A stretch of DNA of 64,000 nucleotides from Novosphingobium colocasiae (GCF_014652555.1 NZ_BMZA01000005.1:115348-179347), one strand, 5' to 3'. Positions 8,615 to 19,658 are shown, counted from the first letter of the stretch. Notes: generated from the sequence alone by a model not told the origin. Program-made: numbers and translations.

Positions 8615-10205
8615 CCGCGCAGTCGCCCGGCGCCGCGCTGCCGGAGGAGGGCACATAGCGGTAGACGGCGTAGCTTTCGTCCGTTTCAGCGGGGCCGAAC
8701 CGGGCGATCCTGCTGGTTTGGGCCAGGAAGCGCTGCGTCATCGCCGGGGTGATCAGCGTCGTCCAGTTATAGACCGACGGCACCGTCACATCCTCTCCCG
8801 GCCGGGGTGGCCGTTGCATCAGGATCGCGACCGGGCGGCCGGTGCAGGCATGGAGCCGCCGGGCGGTCGTCAGGATATCGTCGAGGGTCAGGTTCAGCGT
8901 CGCGCCGTGCGAAGTGAAGATGTCGATCGCGCTGTAGCCGCCCTGGCGGATGCGCCAGACCGGGGTGCGCGGGGCATAATAGGGCAGCGTTTCGATCATG
9001 TTGTCGGGGTCGGCAATGACGATCGCCCCGGCAAGGTCCGGTCGCGAAGCCAGCAGCGCGGCCAGTTCTTTGGCCCGGCTGCGAGGAATTTCGGGGCGGG
9101 CCATGGCGGACTGGATTTCTGACACGGTCATCAGCGCCTGAAAAGCCAGCAACGCATGGAATGCCCATTGCCCGATCCGCCGCAGCGGCGCGGGCGGGCC
9201 ATCGCCGGTCCTGTCGGCATCCAGCCGCATCCACGCCAGCGCGATCAGGAACACCAGCCACAGGTCACGGTGGCGGTTGCTGGCGGGATAGACCACCGCG
9301 AATAGCAGCGACAGCGCGCAGAGGCCGCCGATCGCGGCGAGCAGGTAATGCGGCCGCCCCCACAGCACCAGCGTGCATCCGGCCAGCAGCGCCGTCGCGC
9401 CCAGGGCCAGGGACAGCGGGGCATCGTCGATCAGGGTGAATTCAGCCCCCGGCAGCAGCACCGCCCGCGCTATCCGGGCAAGGGTGATCGGCCGCGCGAA
9501 CGTGGCGGCATCGTTGATTGATGGCCAGATCGACAGGAAACAGGCCAGCGTCGCCAGCCCCAGCAGCACCGCGCCGGGCAGCGCAAGGCGCAGCATCCAG
9601 GTCCGCCAGAGCGGCCAGCCCTGCCACCGGTCCAGCATCCATGCGCCGTAGAGCAGCCAGGCCAGCGCGGCCGAATGGGCGTTGGTGTTGGCCAGCAGCG
9701 CCAGCGGCACACACAGCCACAATCCGCGCGCGCGCCACTGCGGATAGAGCGCAGCAAAGGCGAACATCAGCAGCATCGAAATGCCGTAATTGCGCGCCAT
9801 CACAGCGTATTCCCAGGCGATGACATGGCTTACCACCATCAGCGCCAGCGTCGGCAAGGAGAACGGCGATCGCCACAGCAGCAGGACAACGGAGGCGAAG
9901 GCGATCGCATGGGCGGCTACCGGCAGGATGGCCGATCCGATCACGGCATGCCCGGCGCGCAGGATCAGGAACCACACCAGCGGATGCCCGTCGCCGCGCA
10001 CCTTGGCGAACATCTGCGCCAGATCATCGCCCTGGATGGCGAACGAAAGCGCCCGCACTTCATCGCGCCAGAACACATGATGGATCGAAAGATAGCCGAC
10101 GAGCACCACCCACACGGCCAGCAGCAGGGCACGGCCGGTATCGAATCGGTTCGGTGCGTTCACGGGTACTGTAAGGGTGGCGGTGTCCATGGTCCGGGCC
10201 AGCAT
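8565..10205 (-). CDS. Multi-pass membrane protein, GT-C glycosyltransferase-like
   Basis: 546 residues from the ATG at 10205. That start is chosen because AAGGA lies eight bases upstream; a TTG at 10229 has no such site. About ten hydrophobic segments lie between residues 20 and 380. The first periplasmic loop carries FWRDEVRALSF, an acidic pair in the position of the GT-C DE motif, followed by RGDGHPLVWFLIL. A soluble C-terminal domain follows (about residues 390-546). This layout suggests a polyprenyl-phosphate-sugar-dependent transferase of the ArnT/PMT type, but no family-level match can be asserted. It is the last gene of an operon with a FAD oxidoreductase and gtrA. Its 3' end overlaps nudC by 50 bases. 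Confidence 0.7.
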   Translation of the reverse strand: MLARTMDTATLTVPVNAPNRFDTGRALLLAVWVVLVGYLSIHHVFWRDEVRALSFAIQGDDLAQMFAKVRGDGHPLVWFLILRAGHAVIGSAILPVAAHAIAFASVVLLLWRSPFSLPTLALMVVSHVIAWEYAVMARNYGISMLLMFAFAALYPQWRARGLWLCVPLALLANTNAHSAALAWLLYGAWMLDRWQGWPLWRTWMLRLALPGAVLLGLATLACFLSIWPSINDAATFARPITLARIARAVLLPGAEFTLIDDAPLSLALGATALLAGCTLVLWGRPHYLLAAIGGLCALSLLFAVVYPASNRHRDLWLVFLIALAWMRLDADRTGDGPPAPLRRIGQWAFHALLAFQALMTVSEIQSAMARPEIPRSRAKELAALLASRPDLAGAIVIADPDNMIETLPYYAPRTPVWRIRQGGYSAIDIFTSHGATLNLTLDDILTTARRLHACTGRPVAILMQRPPRPGEDVTVPSVYNWTTLITPAMTQRFLAQTSRIARFGPAETDESYAVYRYVPSSGSAAPGDCAAMRVPATSAAAGWRQP

Positions 10206-10219
10206 CGCGCGTTCCTTGT
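10198..10219 (-). promoter_or_regulatory. Ribosome binding site deciding the GT-C-like start
   Basis: On the minus strand AAGGAA is followed eight bases later by the ATG at 10205. No purine-rich site precedes the alternative TTG at 10229, so the shorter protein is preferred. Confidence 0.6.
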
Positions 10220-10242
10220 GGCCGGGCAATGGCGCGGCGGCG

Positions 10243-10662
10243 TCAGGCCGTCAGCGGAACGGCGCGAAAGACGATGCTGCGACGGATCAGCCAGGTCGCG
10301 AGGAAGCTGACTGCCACGGCGATCGCCTTGGCCGGGGCCAGGTGCATGCCGAGCTCGGTGGCGAGCGACACGATGCCGGTGGTCAGCACCAGGCCGATCA
10401 CGGCGGAGATCACGAACAGCGCCTTCTGGCGCAGGCGGGCCGGGCCGTCAGCCGCCACGGCGCCATCGAACACCGCGCGGCTGGACAGCAACCAGTGGGC
10501 GGCGATGCCGAGCGAATAGCCGGCGGCGGCCGCGACCGGCTTGCCGGTGCCCAGCGCCGCCAGCGCGGCCACGCAGGCGACGTCGATCCCCAGTGCCACA
10601 GCGCTGGCCGTGACATACCGAGAAAAGGTGTGCGTGAAGACGCCGCGCACAAGCTGCTGCAT
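10243..10662 (-). CDS. GtrA-family membrane protein
   Basis: 139 residues with four predicted membrane helices: residues about 12-32, 38-55, 73-95 and 103-122. FSRYVTASAVALGIDV and YSLGIAAHWLLSSRAVF are typical of GtrA. The family is linked to flipping of polyprenyl-phosphate-linked glucose for O-antigen or teichoic-acid glucosylation. The start at 10662 is fixed by TGATG overlap with the upstream FAD gene; longer frames upstream are arginine-rich noise. The GT-C-like gene begins 37 bases after its stop. No GtrB (GT2) sugar-phosphate synthase is present here. Confidence 0.88.
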   Translation of the reverse strand: MQQLVRGVFTHTFSRYVTASAVALGIDVACVAALAALGTGKPVAAAAGYSLGIAAHWLLSSRAVFDGAVAADGPARLRQKALFVISAVIGLVLTTGIVSLATELGMHLAPAKAIAVAVSFLATWLIRRSIVFRAVPLTA

Positions 10663-12299
10663 CAGGCGGCGGCCCGGTTCGGCAGGCGTTCCGGCACGGC
10701 GCGCACGGATGCCAGCGCGGCAGCCTGATCGGCGCTCGGCACCTGACGGGCGGGCGCTCCCTCGGCGCGCGCGGGCAGGGCCTTGTCGGCACCTTCTTCG
10801 CCGGCTTCGTGGTATTCCGCGTCCTCGTTGACGCACCAGGTATCGTAGAGGCGTTCGCCGGCGATGATGTTCTCGACCGTCAGCATCGCGGTCATCATCG
10901 CGTGGTCCTGGTTGTTATAGCGGTGCATGCCGTTGCGGCCGACAAGGTGCAGCGTGGGATGCTGCTCTTCCAGCTCCACCCGCATTGCATCCACGTTGGC
11001 GGCATAGGCCTCGTCATAGACCGGATAGGCCTTTTCCTGCCGCACCACCACGCCGCCGGTCACGTCGTCGGGATTGCACAGGCCCAGCACCTTCATCTCG
11101 TGCGTGGCAAGGCGGACCAGCTCGTCATCGCCCATCGCCCACAGGCGATCGCCTTCGAAGCAGAAGTACTCCAGGCCTACGCACGCCATCGCTTCGTCGG
11201 GCACCATTTCAGGCGACCAACTGCGGAAGTTCTGGATGCGGCCGACCTTCACCTTGCTGTCGTGGATGTAGATCCAGTTGTCAGGGAACAGATCGTCGGC
11301 GCGGATCATCAGCGCTACGGTCAGGAAATCGCGATACTTGAGATCGTTCGCCTGCGGCACCGTCTGCGGCATCGGGTGCAGGCGCGCCGCCAGTTCGCGC
11401 ATCGGCGCGGAGGAGATGACGTGGCGTGCGGTGATCGTGCGTTCGGTCCGGCCGTGCTTCGCGGTCACCCGCCAGGTGCCGCCGGGGCCCTCGGCCAGTT
11501 GCTTGAGCGCGTGGCCCATCGCCACTTCGCCCTTGCCGGTGGCGACGATCTTGTCGCGCGCGGTTTCCCACATCATGCCGGGACCAAGGCGCGGATAGCG
11601 GAAGGTTTCGAGCAGGGTCTTGACCGCCTGGCCGTCGTTCGGGCGCTTGTTGAGGCCGAGACTGCGCTTCACGCCGTCCATCACCGCGTTCCACAGCGAC
11701 AGGCCCTTGATCCGCTGCGCGGCCCAGTCGGCGCTGATCTCGTCGCAGGGCATGCCCCAGACCTTTTCGGTATAGGTCTTGAAGAAGATCGAGAACAGCT
11801 TGGCCCCGAACTGGTTCGTGGTCCAGTCCTGGAAGCTTTTGACGTCGCGGATCGGCATCAGGCGGTGCTTGAGGTAGCTGGCCATGCACAGCGTCGACCG
11901 CCACAGGCCCAAGTTGCCCAGCGCTTCGAACGCGCGCAGCGGGTAGGAGTAGAACTTGCCCTCGTAATAGATGCGGCTCATGCGCGGGCGCTCGATGAAG
12001 TCATCGGGCAGGATCTCGTTCCACAGATCGACGACCTGCTGGCTTTTCGAGAAGAAACGGTGGCCGCCGATATCGAAACGGTAGCCCTCGTGCTCCACGG
12101 TGCGGCTGATGCCGCCGACGTAAGTATCGTCCTTTTCGATGATGACAACAGACAGCCCGGCCTTGGTCAGGAGATAACCGGCGGTCAGCCCGGCGGGCCC
12201 GGCACCGATGATGGCGACGTCGGCGTCAGTCTCGCACTCGCCCTTATCCGATCCCGCCCCCGCCGTGCGCATCGTCCTGATCGACCCCATCGACTTCAT
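10662..12299 (-). CDS. NAD(P)/FAD-dependent oxidoreductase, amine-oxidase/UGM-like
   Basis: 545 residues. After an approximately 25-residue polar leader comes the Rossmann dinucleotide motif [17 protein letters not shown], then the FAD-binding [15 protein letters not shown] and [11 protein letters not shown]. The GGISRT/GGHRFF pair recalls protoporphyrinogen-oxidase-like and UDP-galactopyranose-mutase-like flavoproteins. The gene is coupled to gtrA by TGATG and heads a three-gene unit with gtrA and the GT-C-like gene, so a role in lipid-linked or surface sugar metabolism is the contextual inference. The substrate is unknown. Start ATG at 12299 is preceded by AAGGGG. Confidence 0.85.
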   Translation of the reverse strand: MKSMGSIRTMRTAGAGSDKGECETDADVAIIGAGPAGLTAGYLLTKAGLSVVIIEKDDTYVGGISRTVEHEGYRFDIGGHRFFSKSQQVVDLWNEILPDDFIERPRMSRIYYEGKFYSYPLRAFEALGNLGLWRSTLCMASYLKHRLMPIRDVKSFQDWTTNQFGAKLFSIFFKTYTEKVWGMPCDEISADWAAQRIKGLSLWNAVMDGVKRSLGLNKRPNDGQAVKTLLETFRYPRLGPGMMWETARDKIVATGKGEVAMGHALKQLAEGPGGTWRVTAKHGRTERTITARHVISSAPMRELAARLHPMPQTVPQANDLKYRDFLTVALMIRADDLFPDNWIYIHDSKVKVGRIQNFRSWSPEMVPDEAMACVGLEYFCFEGDRLWAMGDDELVRLATHEMKVLGLCNPDDVTGGVVVRQEKAYPVYDEAYAANVDAMRVELEEQHPTLHLVGRNGMHRYNNQDHAMMTAMLTVENIIAGERLYDTWCVNEDAEYHEAGEEGADKALPARAEGAPARQVPSADQAAALASVRAVPERLPNRAAA

Positions 12300-12399
12300 G
12301 CCCCTTCGTGTTCGTCCTACGGGAATGAACGAATTTGGTTAGGAGATCGTTAAGGCTGACAGGGCTTTTGCGGGGCCGGATGTAATCCGAAAGCAACTA

Positions 12400-12520
12400 T
12401 TCCCTAGCACTCGCCCTTGCGACCCCGCGTAGCGGGCGAAGCAATCCAGGGCAGCATAAACCGCGCTGGATCGCCGCGCGACCTTCGGTCGCTCGCGATG
12501 ACGAAGTGGAGCGGACGCGC
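12400..12520. repeat. Intergenic palindromic repeat of sphingomonad type
   Basis: The gap between the FAD oxidoreductase (start 12299) and the SDR stop (12557) holds nested inverted repeats: GCAATCCAG pairing with CTGGATCGC, and GCGACC-TTC-GGTCGC within CGCGCGACCTTCGGTCGCTC, ending in GATGACGAAG. Such elements recur between genes in sphingomonad genomes from general knowledge; copy number in this genome cannot be judged from one window. No gene is supported here. Confidence 0.55.
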
Positions 12521-12556
12521 TCCTGAGAGAGCATTGGCGTGCGGGCTTCGGCGGCG

Positions 12557-13282
12557 TCAGAACGTCGGGCCGGCGGGGCGCACGATGATCTCGTTGACGT
12601 GAACGCCGTCGGGCTGGGCGATGGCATAGGCGATGGCGCGGCCGATGGCGTCCGGGGTCAGCGCATTCTGGCGCAGTTGCTCCATCCCGGCCGCCACTTC
12701 GGGCACGGTGATATCATGGCCCAGTTCGGTCGCCACGACGCCGGGGCAGATGGTGGTCGCGCGCAGGGTCGGGTGCTCCTGGCGGAAGCCTTCGGTGATG
12801 GCCCATACCGCGTACTTGGTCGCGCCATAGACGGCGGCGGTGGGGGCGATCTTGTGGGCGGCGACGGACGCCACGTTGATGATATGTCCGCTGCCCTGCG
12901 CCAGGAACCCCGGCAGCACCGCGGCGATGCCGTTGAGGACACCGTGGATGTTGACGTCGATCATCCGCGTCCATTCATCGCGTTTCAGATCCGCAAGCAT
13001 CGACAGCGGCATGATCCCGGCGTTGTTGACCAGCGTATCGATCGCACCGAACCGTGCGCCTGCCGCCGCCACGAAAGCCTCAAAGCTGTCCGCGCTGGTC
13101 ACATCCAACTTTTGCCAGCCGACATTGTCGCCCAGTTCATCGGCCAGCGTCTTCAGCCGGTCCTCCCGCCGCGCGCCGATGAAGACGCGCGCGCCGGCAC
13201 CGGCCAGTTCGCGCACGGCAGCCTCGCCGATGCCGCTGGATGCGCCGGTGACCAGAATCGTCCTGTCGATCGGTGTCGTCAT
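12557..13282 (-). CDS. Short-chain dehydrogenase/reductase (SDR)
   Basis: 241 residues, a classical SDR. The cofactor motif is TGASSGIG at residues 11-18 and NNAG marks the central strand. A Ser lies in INVASVAAHK, and the catalytic pair is Tyr and Lys in YGATK. ARREDR after beta-2 favours NADP(H). PGVVATELGHD follows the active site, as in NADP-dependent 3-hydroxy acid dehydrogenases of the YdfG type. The substrate is not defined. It has its own Shine-Dalgarno (CGAGGAG, about eight bases before the ATG). It lies alone between the surface-glycan operon and the flagellin terminator, so neighbours give little help. Confidence 0.92.
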   Translation of the reverse strand: MTTPIDRTILVTGASSGIGEAAVRELAGAGARVFIGARREDRLKTLADELGDNVGWQKLDVTSADSFEAFVAAAGARFGAIDTLVNNAGIMPLSMLADLKRDEWTRMIDVNIHGVLNGIAAVLPGFLAQGSGHIINVASVAAHKIAPTAAVYGATKYAVWAITEGFRQEHPTLRATTICPGVVATELGHDITVPEVAAGMEQLRQNALTPDAIGRAIAYAIAQPDGVHVNEIIVRPAGPTF

Positions 13283-13395
13283 GCTCGCTCTCCTCGGGGA
13301 TTGTCACCGCGCAGGGGACGCACGGTTTTGTTCCTGCAAGGGGTACAAATCGCATGGCGCTGGCGCAAGCGTGCCGCGCATCGCCCGGAGACGCC

Positions 13396-13430
13396 AAAAG
13401 GGCCCGGCGGACTGGGGAGCCGCCGGGCCC
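13396..13430 (-). terminator. Intrinsic terminator of the flagellin gene
   Basis: A perfect 11-base-pair stem (13400-13410 with 13420-13430, GGGCCCGGCGG arms) has a nine-base loop. On the minus strand it is followed by TTTT. It sits about 65 bases past the flagellin stop and before the SDR start. Confidence 0.85.
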
Positions 13431-13495
13431 GGATGGTCCGCTTCCGGGGGAAAGCGGGCCGGTCGAGATGGTGCGCGGCCTTGCCGCGCTCGCCC

Positions 13496-14320
13496 TTAGC
13501 GCAGGAGCGAAAGGACGTTCTGCTGGCTCTGGTTCGCTTGCGCGATCATCGCCGTCGATGCCTGGCTGAGGATCTGCGCCTTGGCCATCTGCGTGGTTTC
13601 GCTCGAATAGTCGGCGTCCTCGATCCGCGAACGCGCATCCGACAGGTTGGTGACGTTGTTGGTCAGGTTGTTGATCGCCGATTCGAGGCGGTTCTGGCCG
13701 GCACCGAGCGAGGCGCGGGTGGCATTGACGTCGGCCAGCGCCAGATCGACATTATCGATCGTGGTCGAGGCGGCGGTGGCGGAAGAGACGTCGAGCGCGG
13801 TAGCGTCGATATTGGTGCCGTCGATCGCGGTCGAGGTGAGCGTGATCGTCTCGCCGCTGTTGGCACCGGTCTGGATGTCAAATGTGACGTCGGTGCCGGC
13901 AGTGGTCGAGAACAGCGAGTTGCCGTTGAACTTGGTCTGCGTCAGCACATCGCTGATCTGTTCGGTCAGCGCGGTCACTTCCGACTGCATCGCTGTGCGG
14001 TCCGACGCCTGATATGTCGCGGACGAAGACTGCACCGACAGTTCGCGAACGCGCTGGAGCATGTTCGACACTTCGGACAGGCCGCCTTCCGCCGTCTGGG
14101 CAAGGCTGATGCCGTCGTTGGCGTTGCGGATGCCCTGGCTCATGCCGCGCACTTGCGCGGTCATCGAGGTGGCGATGGCGAGGCCGGCGGCGTCGTCCTT
14201 GGCCGAGTTGATGCGCTTGCCGGTGGACAGGCGCTCCATTGCCGTACCCAGCATCTTGCTGGCCGAAGTGGAGGCGTTGGCGGCCTTGACCGCGCTGATA
14301 TTGGTATTGATGACAGACAT
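13496..14320 (-). CDS. fliC: Flagellin
   Basis: 274 residues from the ATG at 14320 ([15 protein letters not shown]), with GGGAG upstream. The conserved N-terminal D0/D1 region includes [23 protein letters not shown] and [21 protein letters not shown]. The C-terminal helix region has [20 protein letters not shown] ([12 protein letters not shown]) and ends in [12 protein letters not shown]. The central variable D2/D3 part is very short, as in small alphaproteobacterial flagellins. It is the filament subunit, exported by the flagellar type III apparatus encoded on the other strand. It is monocistronic with a strong terminator and divergent from the sigma-54 activator gene. Only one flagellin gene is in the window. 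Confidence 0.97.
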   Translation of the reverse strand: MSVINTNISAVKAANASTSASKMLGTAMERLSTGKRINSAKDDAAGLAIATSMTAQVRGMSQGIRNANDGISLAQTAEGGLSEVSNMLQRVRELSVQSSSATYQASDRTAMQSEVTALTEQISDVLTQTKFNGNSLFSTTAGTDVTFDIQTGANSGETITLTSTAIDGTNIDATALDVSSATAASTTIDNVDLALADVNATRASLGAGQNRLESAINNLTNNVTNLSDARSRIEDADYSSETTQMAKAQILSQASTAMIAQANQSQQNVLSLLR

Positions 14321-14568
14321 TACTTGAAGCTCCCGTTGGGTGTCCCGAAGTCCCGGCAGCGTTGCCGGCCCATCCGGCGCAACTGCCAGATGCAAGAGCG
14401 GCGGGCGGTGATGGTTTTTAAGGCGGCCCGGTCGGTGAAAACCTTTGCGAAAATCGCCGCTGCCCACGAAATTACGGGAAAAGACGAGGACTTAAATTTC
14501 CGAACCCTTTGACGTTTGCGACCCATAAGCTCTCCCGAGATTGGTTAATTCCGGGGGGTTTTCCGACC
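14321..14568. promoter_or_regulatory. Divergent flagellin / flagellar-activator control region
   Basis: 248 bases separate the flagellin and activator starts. The middle (about 14410-14540) is clearly more A/T-rich than the surroundings, as expected for promoters. I looked for a sigma-54 site (GG-N10-GC) and for a sigma-28 site and found no convincing match, so promoter positions are left open. GGGGGG about ten bases before 14569 is a likely Shine-Dalgarno for the activator. Confidence 0.45.
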
Positions 14569-15863
<1,295 letters not shown>

Positions 15864-15867
<4 letters not shown>

Positions 15868-16235
15868 GCGGGGTTTCCGGGATTGGCGGAATCCAGCAGA
15901 TCATGCAGATACGCGCCCAGATCATCGAGAAGAACGAACTTCTCCAGCAGTTGCATTCGGCCCAGGGGGCGCAGCAGCCCGGCACCATGGCGGGGGCCGA
16001 CGCGCCTGCTCCGGGCGGCGGCTTCGGCGATACATTGCGCTCCGCGCTCGATGGCGTGAGCGCCGTCCAGTCGAAGGCCGAAGGGATCAGCGCCGCTTAC
16101 GAACGCGGCGATGTCACCGATGTCGCCAAGGTGATGCTGGCGCGCCAGGAAGCGGGGGTGGCCTTTGAGGCGACCCTGCAGGTCCGCAACAAGCTGCTGT
16201 CCGCTTATCAGGACATCATGCGGATGGGGGTCTGA
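15864..16235 (+). CDS. fliE: Flagellar hook-basal body complex protein FliE
   Basis: 123 residues starting at a GTG that overlaps the activator stop. The conserved C-terminal helix region is GDVTDVAKVMLARQEAGVAF followed by QVRNKLLSAYQDIMRMGV, the FliE signature. FliE joins the MS ring to the rod and is an export substrate. The N-terminal half is Gln- and Gly-rich. FliF follows after six bases. Confidence 0.95.
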
Positions 16236-16241
16236 TAGGCC

Positions 16242-17981
16242 ATGGCCGAACTCGTTCCCGCGCTGCCTGACGGAGCGATCGGCGGCGGCACGCTGCTGGC
16301 ACCGCTGACCGCGCGCGATGGTGGCCCGATCCTGACCCGGCTTGCCGCCTTCGCCGGTCAGCCGGCGGTGAAGAAGGCGCTGCCCGCGTTCGTCGGCCTT
16401 TCCGCAATCGGCGCGGCGGCGCTGGCGTGGACGGCGATGGCACCATCACCGCAGCGCACGCTCTATGCCGAGCTGGATGACGGCGATCGCGCCACGGTGG
16501 TCGCCGCGCTCGATCAGGCGGGCATCAGCTATCGCATCGACAACCAGACCGGCGCGCTGACCGTGGCCGAGGGGGACTTCTACAAGGCGCGCATGCTGGT
16601 TGCCTCGGACGGTGCGCTGGCGACGCCGGAAACCGGCGAACAGATGCTCGACAAGCTGCCGATGGGGGCCAGCCGTTCGCTGGAAGGCCAGCGCCTGCGC
16701 GCCGCGCGCGAGCAGGACCTGCAGATGACGATCCGCGAGATCGACGGCGTGGAAGGCGTGCGCATCCACATCGCCGAGGGGGAGAAATCCGTCTTCGTGC
16801 GCGAAAACGTGCCGCCCACCGCTTCGGTGATGGTGCGGCTGGTCAAGGGGCGGTCGCTGTCCGAAAGCCAGGTGCAGGCGATCGTCAACCTTGTCGCCGG
16901 ATCGGTGCCCGGGCTGCTGCCCGATGCGGTCAAGGTGGTGGACCAGCACGGGCGGCTGCTCTCGCAAGGCGGTGCGGCCGAAGGGGATCGGCTCGATCTG
17001 CAGGCGCGGATGGAAACGAAGCTGCGCGATCAGGTGGACGCGCTGCTGCAGCCGGTGCTGGGCGAAGGGAACTACACCTCCGAGGTCCAGGTCGATCTCG
17101 ACATGGCCGACGTCACTTCTGCCCGCGAAAGCTATGACAAGGATGGCGTTGTCCGCGCCGAAAGCCAGCAACAGTCGCAATCGAGCGGCGCGGGGCAGGC
17201 GGCGGGCGTGCCCGGCGTCCTGTCCAACATCCCGCCGCCGCCGACCACCGCGCAGCCCGGCCCGCCGGGAACTGCTGCGCCGGCCGCCCCGGCGATGCCG
17301 CCGACCAATGGCGAGAGCTCGTCCAGCAAGACCTACGAGCTGGGGCGCGAGGTTTCGGTGTCCAATTCCGGGCCTGGCGGGGTCAAACGCCTGTCGGTCG
17401 CCGTCGCGATCAGTTCGGTGGCGGCCAAGGGTTCCAGGCCGCAGGACCTCAAGGACATGGAGGCGCTGGTCAGCGCTGCTGTTGGTGCCAATCCGGCGCG
17501 CGGCGACGTCGTCAAGGTGGTGGTGCGCGGGTTCGAGCCTGCGCCCGAAGCTCCGGTGCCGTTCTACGAGGCGCCGTGGTTTGCCATGGTGGTGCGCAAC
17601 GGCGCGGCGCTACTGGCGGTGCTGATGGTGCTCCTGATCGGGGTGCGGCCGATGGTCAGCGTCCTGCGGGGCGAGAAGAAGGGTGCGAAAGGCAAGCACG
17701 TCAAGGGTACGGCTGACGAGGACGAGCCTGCGGGCGATGCTGACGGCATCGGCCTTGATGGTCAGCCGGCACTGCTGCCGCCCAAGCCGCACATCCCCGG
17801 CCTCGATCCCGCCGATCTCGACGAACCGCAGATCAGCCGCGCGCAACTGCTCGGTCAGCAGCTCAATCTCGCGCAGCGGCTGGTGGCCGAACGGCCCGAC
17901 AGCGCGGTGCAGGTGCTGCGCCAGATGCTCAACCAGCCCGAAGGCGCGGATGCCGAGGGCGCGAAGGAGCCGGCGCAATGA
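16242..17981 (+). CDS. fliF: Flagellar MS-ring protein FliF
   Basis: 579 residues. There are two membrane helices (about residues 46-68, and 449-470 beginning APWFAMVVRNGAALLA). Between them lies the YscJ/FliF periplasmic domain (LYAELDDGDRATVVAALDQA, RIDNQTGALTV, REIDGVEGVRIHIA) and a Pro/Ala/Gln-rich linker. The cytoplasmic C-tail has the FliG-binding end region LVAERPDSAVQVLRQML. It forms the MS ring around the export gate. Its stop overlaps fliG by four bases. Confidence 0.97.
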   Translation: MAELVPALPDGAIGGGTLLAPLTARDGGPILTRLAAFAGQPAVKKALPAFVGLSAIGAAALAWTAMAPSPQRTLYAELDDGDRATVVAALDQAGISYRIDNQTGALTVAEGDFYKARMLVASDGALATPETGEQMLDKLPMGASRSLEGQRLRAAREQDLQMTIREIDGVEGVRIHIAEGEKSVFVRENVPPTASVMVRLVKGRSLSESQVQAIVNLVAGSVPGLLPDAVKVVDQHGRLLSQGGAAEGDRLDLQARMETKLRDQVDALLQPVLGEGNYTSEVQVDLDMADVTSARESYDKDGVVRAESQQQSQSSGAGQAAGVPGVLSNIPPPPTTAQPGPPGTAAPAAPAMPPTNGESSSSKTYELGREVSVSNSGPGGVKRLSVAVAISSVAAKGSRPQDLKDMEALVSAAVGANPARGDVVKVVVRGFEPAPEAPVPFYEAPWFAMVVRNGAALLAVLMVLLIGVRPMVSVLRGEKKGAKGKHVKGTADEDEPAGDADGIGLDGQPALLPPKPHIPGLDPADLDEPQISRAQLLGQQLNLAQRLVAERPDSAVQVLRQMLNQPEGADAEGAKEPAQ

Positions 17982-18988
17982 GCCAGGTGGTCCCGCTGTT
18001 CCCCGCCGATGGTGCCGCCGTGATGATGATGCTGCTGGCCGAAGACCAGACCAGCCATATCCTGGGCGAACTGAGCCCCGCTGAATTGCGCCTGCTCGGC
18101 GAAAAGATGTGCGCGCTGGGAGAGATCAGTCCCGACATCATCGCCGAGGCGATCGCCGGCTTCGTCGACCGGACCGAGCAGCTCGGCCTCGTCGCGCATG
18201 ACCGGGTGGGGCAGGTGCATACCATGTTCAGCCGCGCGGTGGGCGATGTGAAGGCCGACAACCTGATGCGCCGCATCCTGCCGGCCGAACAGACGCGCGG
18301 CCCGGCGCTGGAACTGGCGCGCTGGCTGACGCCCGAGGCGCTGGTGCCGCTGGTCCACGGCGAACACCCGCAGGCGCTGGCGGTGCTGCTGGTGCAGCTC
18401 GATCCCGAGGTTGCCGCCGCCGTGCTGCACGCCTTGCCGGCGGCGGCGCAGCCGGAGATCGTCCACCGCATCGCCACGCTGGGGCCGGTATCCCCGCAGG
18501 CGATCGCGATGCTGGAGGAACTGCTGCAACGCCGGATCGGTGAATGCCACGGCCAGGCCCCGCTTGCCATGGGCGGCGCGCGCGAAGCGGCCGGGATCAT
18601 CAACGGCGCGGGCAAGGTGGTGGAGAAGCGCGTCATGGGGGAGATCGGCAAGCTCGACAAGGCGCTGGCGAAAGAGATCGAGAACGAGATGTTCAAGTTC
18701 GAACACCTGTTCGTGCTCGATCCGCAGGCGATGGGTTCGCTGCTGCGCGACGTGCCGAACGATACCCTGATCGACGCGCTGAAAGGCGTCGGCGAGGCCG
18801 AGCGCGAGCCGTTCTTCCGCGCCATGTCGAGCCGCGCGGCGGACGGCGTGCGCGACGAGATTGCGGCGCGCGGGCGGGTCAAGCTGGCCGATGTCGTCGC
18901 CGCGCAGAAGGAGGTGGTGACGGTCGCTCGCCGCCTGGCGGCCGACGGCACCATCGTGTTCGGTTCGGGCGACGACGACTATGTCTGA
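17978..18988 (+). CDS. fliG: Flagellar motor switch protein FliG
   Basis: 336 residues with the three FliG domains in order. The middle domain has EHPQALAVLLVQLDPEVAAAVL (the EHPQ motif that contacts FliM). The C-terminal domain has the charged torque helix, including MFKFEHLFVLDPQAMGSLLRD and LKGVGEAEREPFFRAMSSRA. It couples the stator to the C-ring. The start overlaps fliF (ATGA), and the last eight bases overlap fliH. Confidence 0.97.
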   Translation: MSQVVPLFPADGAAVMMMLLAEDQTSHILGELSPAELRLLGEKMCALGEISPDIIAEAIAGFVDRTEQLGLVAHDRVGQVHTMFSRAVGDVKADNLMRRILPAEQTRGPALELARWLTPEALVPLVHGEHPQALAVLLVQLDPEVAAAVLHALPAAAQPEIVHRIATLGPVSPQAIAMLEELLQRRIGECHGQAPLAMGGAREAAGIINGAGKVVEKRVMGEIGKLDKALAKEIENEMFKFEHLFVLDPQAMGSLLRDVPNDTLIDALKGVGEAEREPFFRAMSSRAADGVRDEIAARGRVKLADVVAAQKEVVTVARRLAADGTIVFGSGDDDYV

Positions 18989-19658
18989 TCGCTTCGTCGC
19001 CCGCTGGCCGTTCCGCGATCTCGACCCGGACCACGGGCCCGAAGTTTCCCGTCCGGGGTTTTCGCTGCTCGAACACCTCGGCGCGTCGGGTGGCTTCGTG
19101 CCGGATCGACGGTTCAGCGGCCTGAACCTGCCGGTGCGGGTTACGGCCGAGCCGGTGCTGGAGGTGCTGGTCGAGCCTTGCGAGGTGCTCGATCCCCTTG
19201 CCGAAGCCTATGCCCAGGGGCACGAGGCGGGCTATGCCGATGCGCGGGCCCAGGCCGATCTGCGCGCTGCGGAGGACGCCTCCGCGCGCGAGGGGCTGGC
19301 GCTGTCGTTTGCCCGGCTGGACGGACTGCTGGAAGAAGACTTGCGCCGCCGCCTGCGCGATACCGTGGCGGCGCTGTGCGAGGCGGCGATCGCCCCCTTG
19401 GCGCTGGATGAGGATGCGCTGGTGCGCCGCATCGGCGTTGCGGTGGCGATGCTGTCGCGGGCGGAGGACGAGCGGTTGATCCGCCTCCATCCCGAAGACA
19501 TGGCGCTGGTTGCCGAGCGGTTCGCGAGCGACTGGAACGTCCAGCCCGATCCCACGCTGGAACGCGGCACCATCCGCGTCGAAAGCCGGACCGGCGGGGT
19601 GGAGGACGGCCCGGCAAGCTGGCGGCTGGCCATTGCCGAGGCGCTGCACCGGTGCTGA
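18981..19658 (+). CDS. fliH: Flagellar assembly protein FliH (ATPase regulator)
   Basis: 225 residues, acidic, with a long central helix (DARAQADLRAAEDASAREGLA) followed by a compact C-terminal domain. This is the FliH/YscL layout that binds and restrains FliI. Sequence conservation in this family is low, so the call leans on position between fliG and fliI. The start overlaps fliG by eight bases and the end overlaps fliI by seven. Confidence 0.88.
   Translation: MSDRFVARWPFRDLDPDHGPEVSRPGFSLLEHLGASGGFVPDRRFSGLNLPVRVTAEPVLEVLVEPCEVLDPLAEAYAQGHEAGYADARAQADLRAAEDASAREGLALSFARLDGLLEEDLRRRLRDTVAALCEAAIAPLALDEDALVRRIGVAVAMLSRAEDERLIRLHPEDMALVAERFASDWNVQPDPTLERGTIRVESRTGGVEDGPASWRLAIAEALHRC

Noticed and set aside
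10809-12353. Plus-strand open frame of about 514 codons opposite the FAD oxidoreductase
   Set aside because: The minus strand has GAGPAG and FAD motifs; the plus product is non-homologous.
14321-14568. Sigma-54 or sigma-28 promoter for flagellin
   Set aside because: GG and GC pairs such as TGGCAGTTGC have the wrong spacing, and no TAAA-N15-GCCGATAA-like site was seen.
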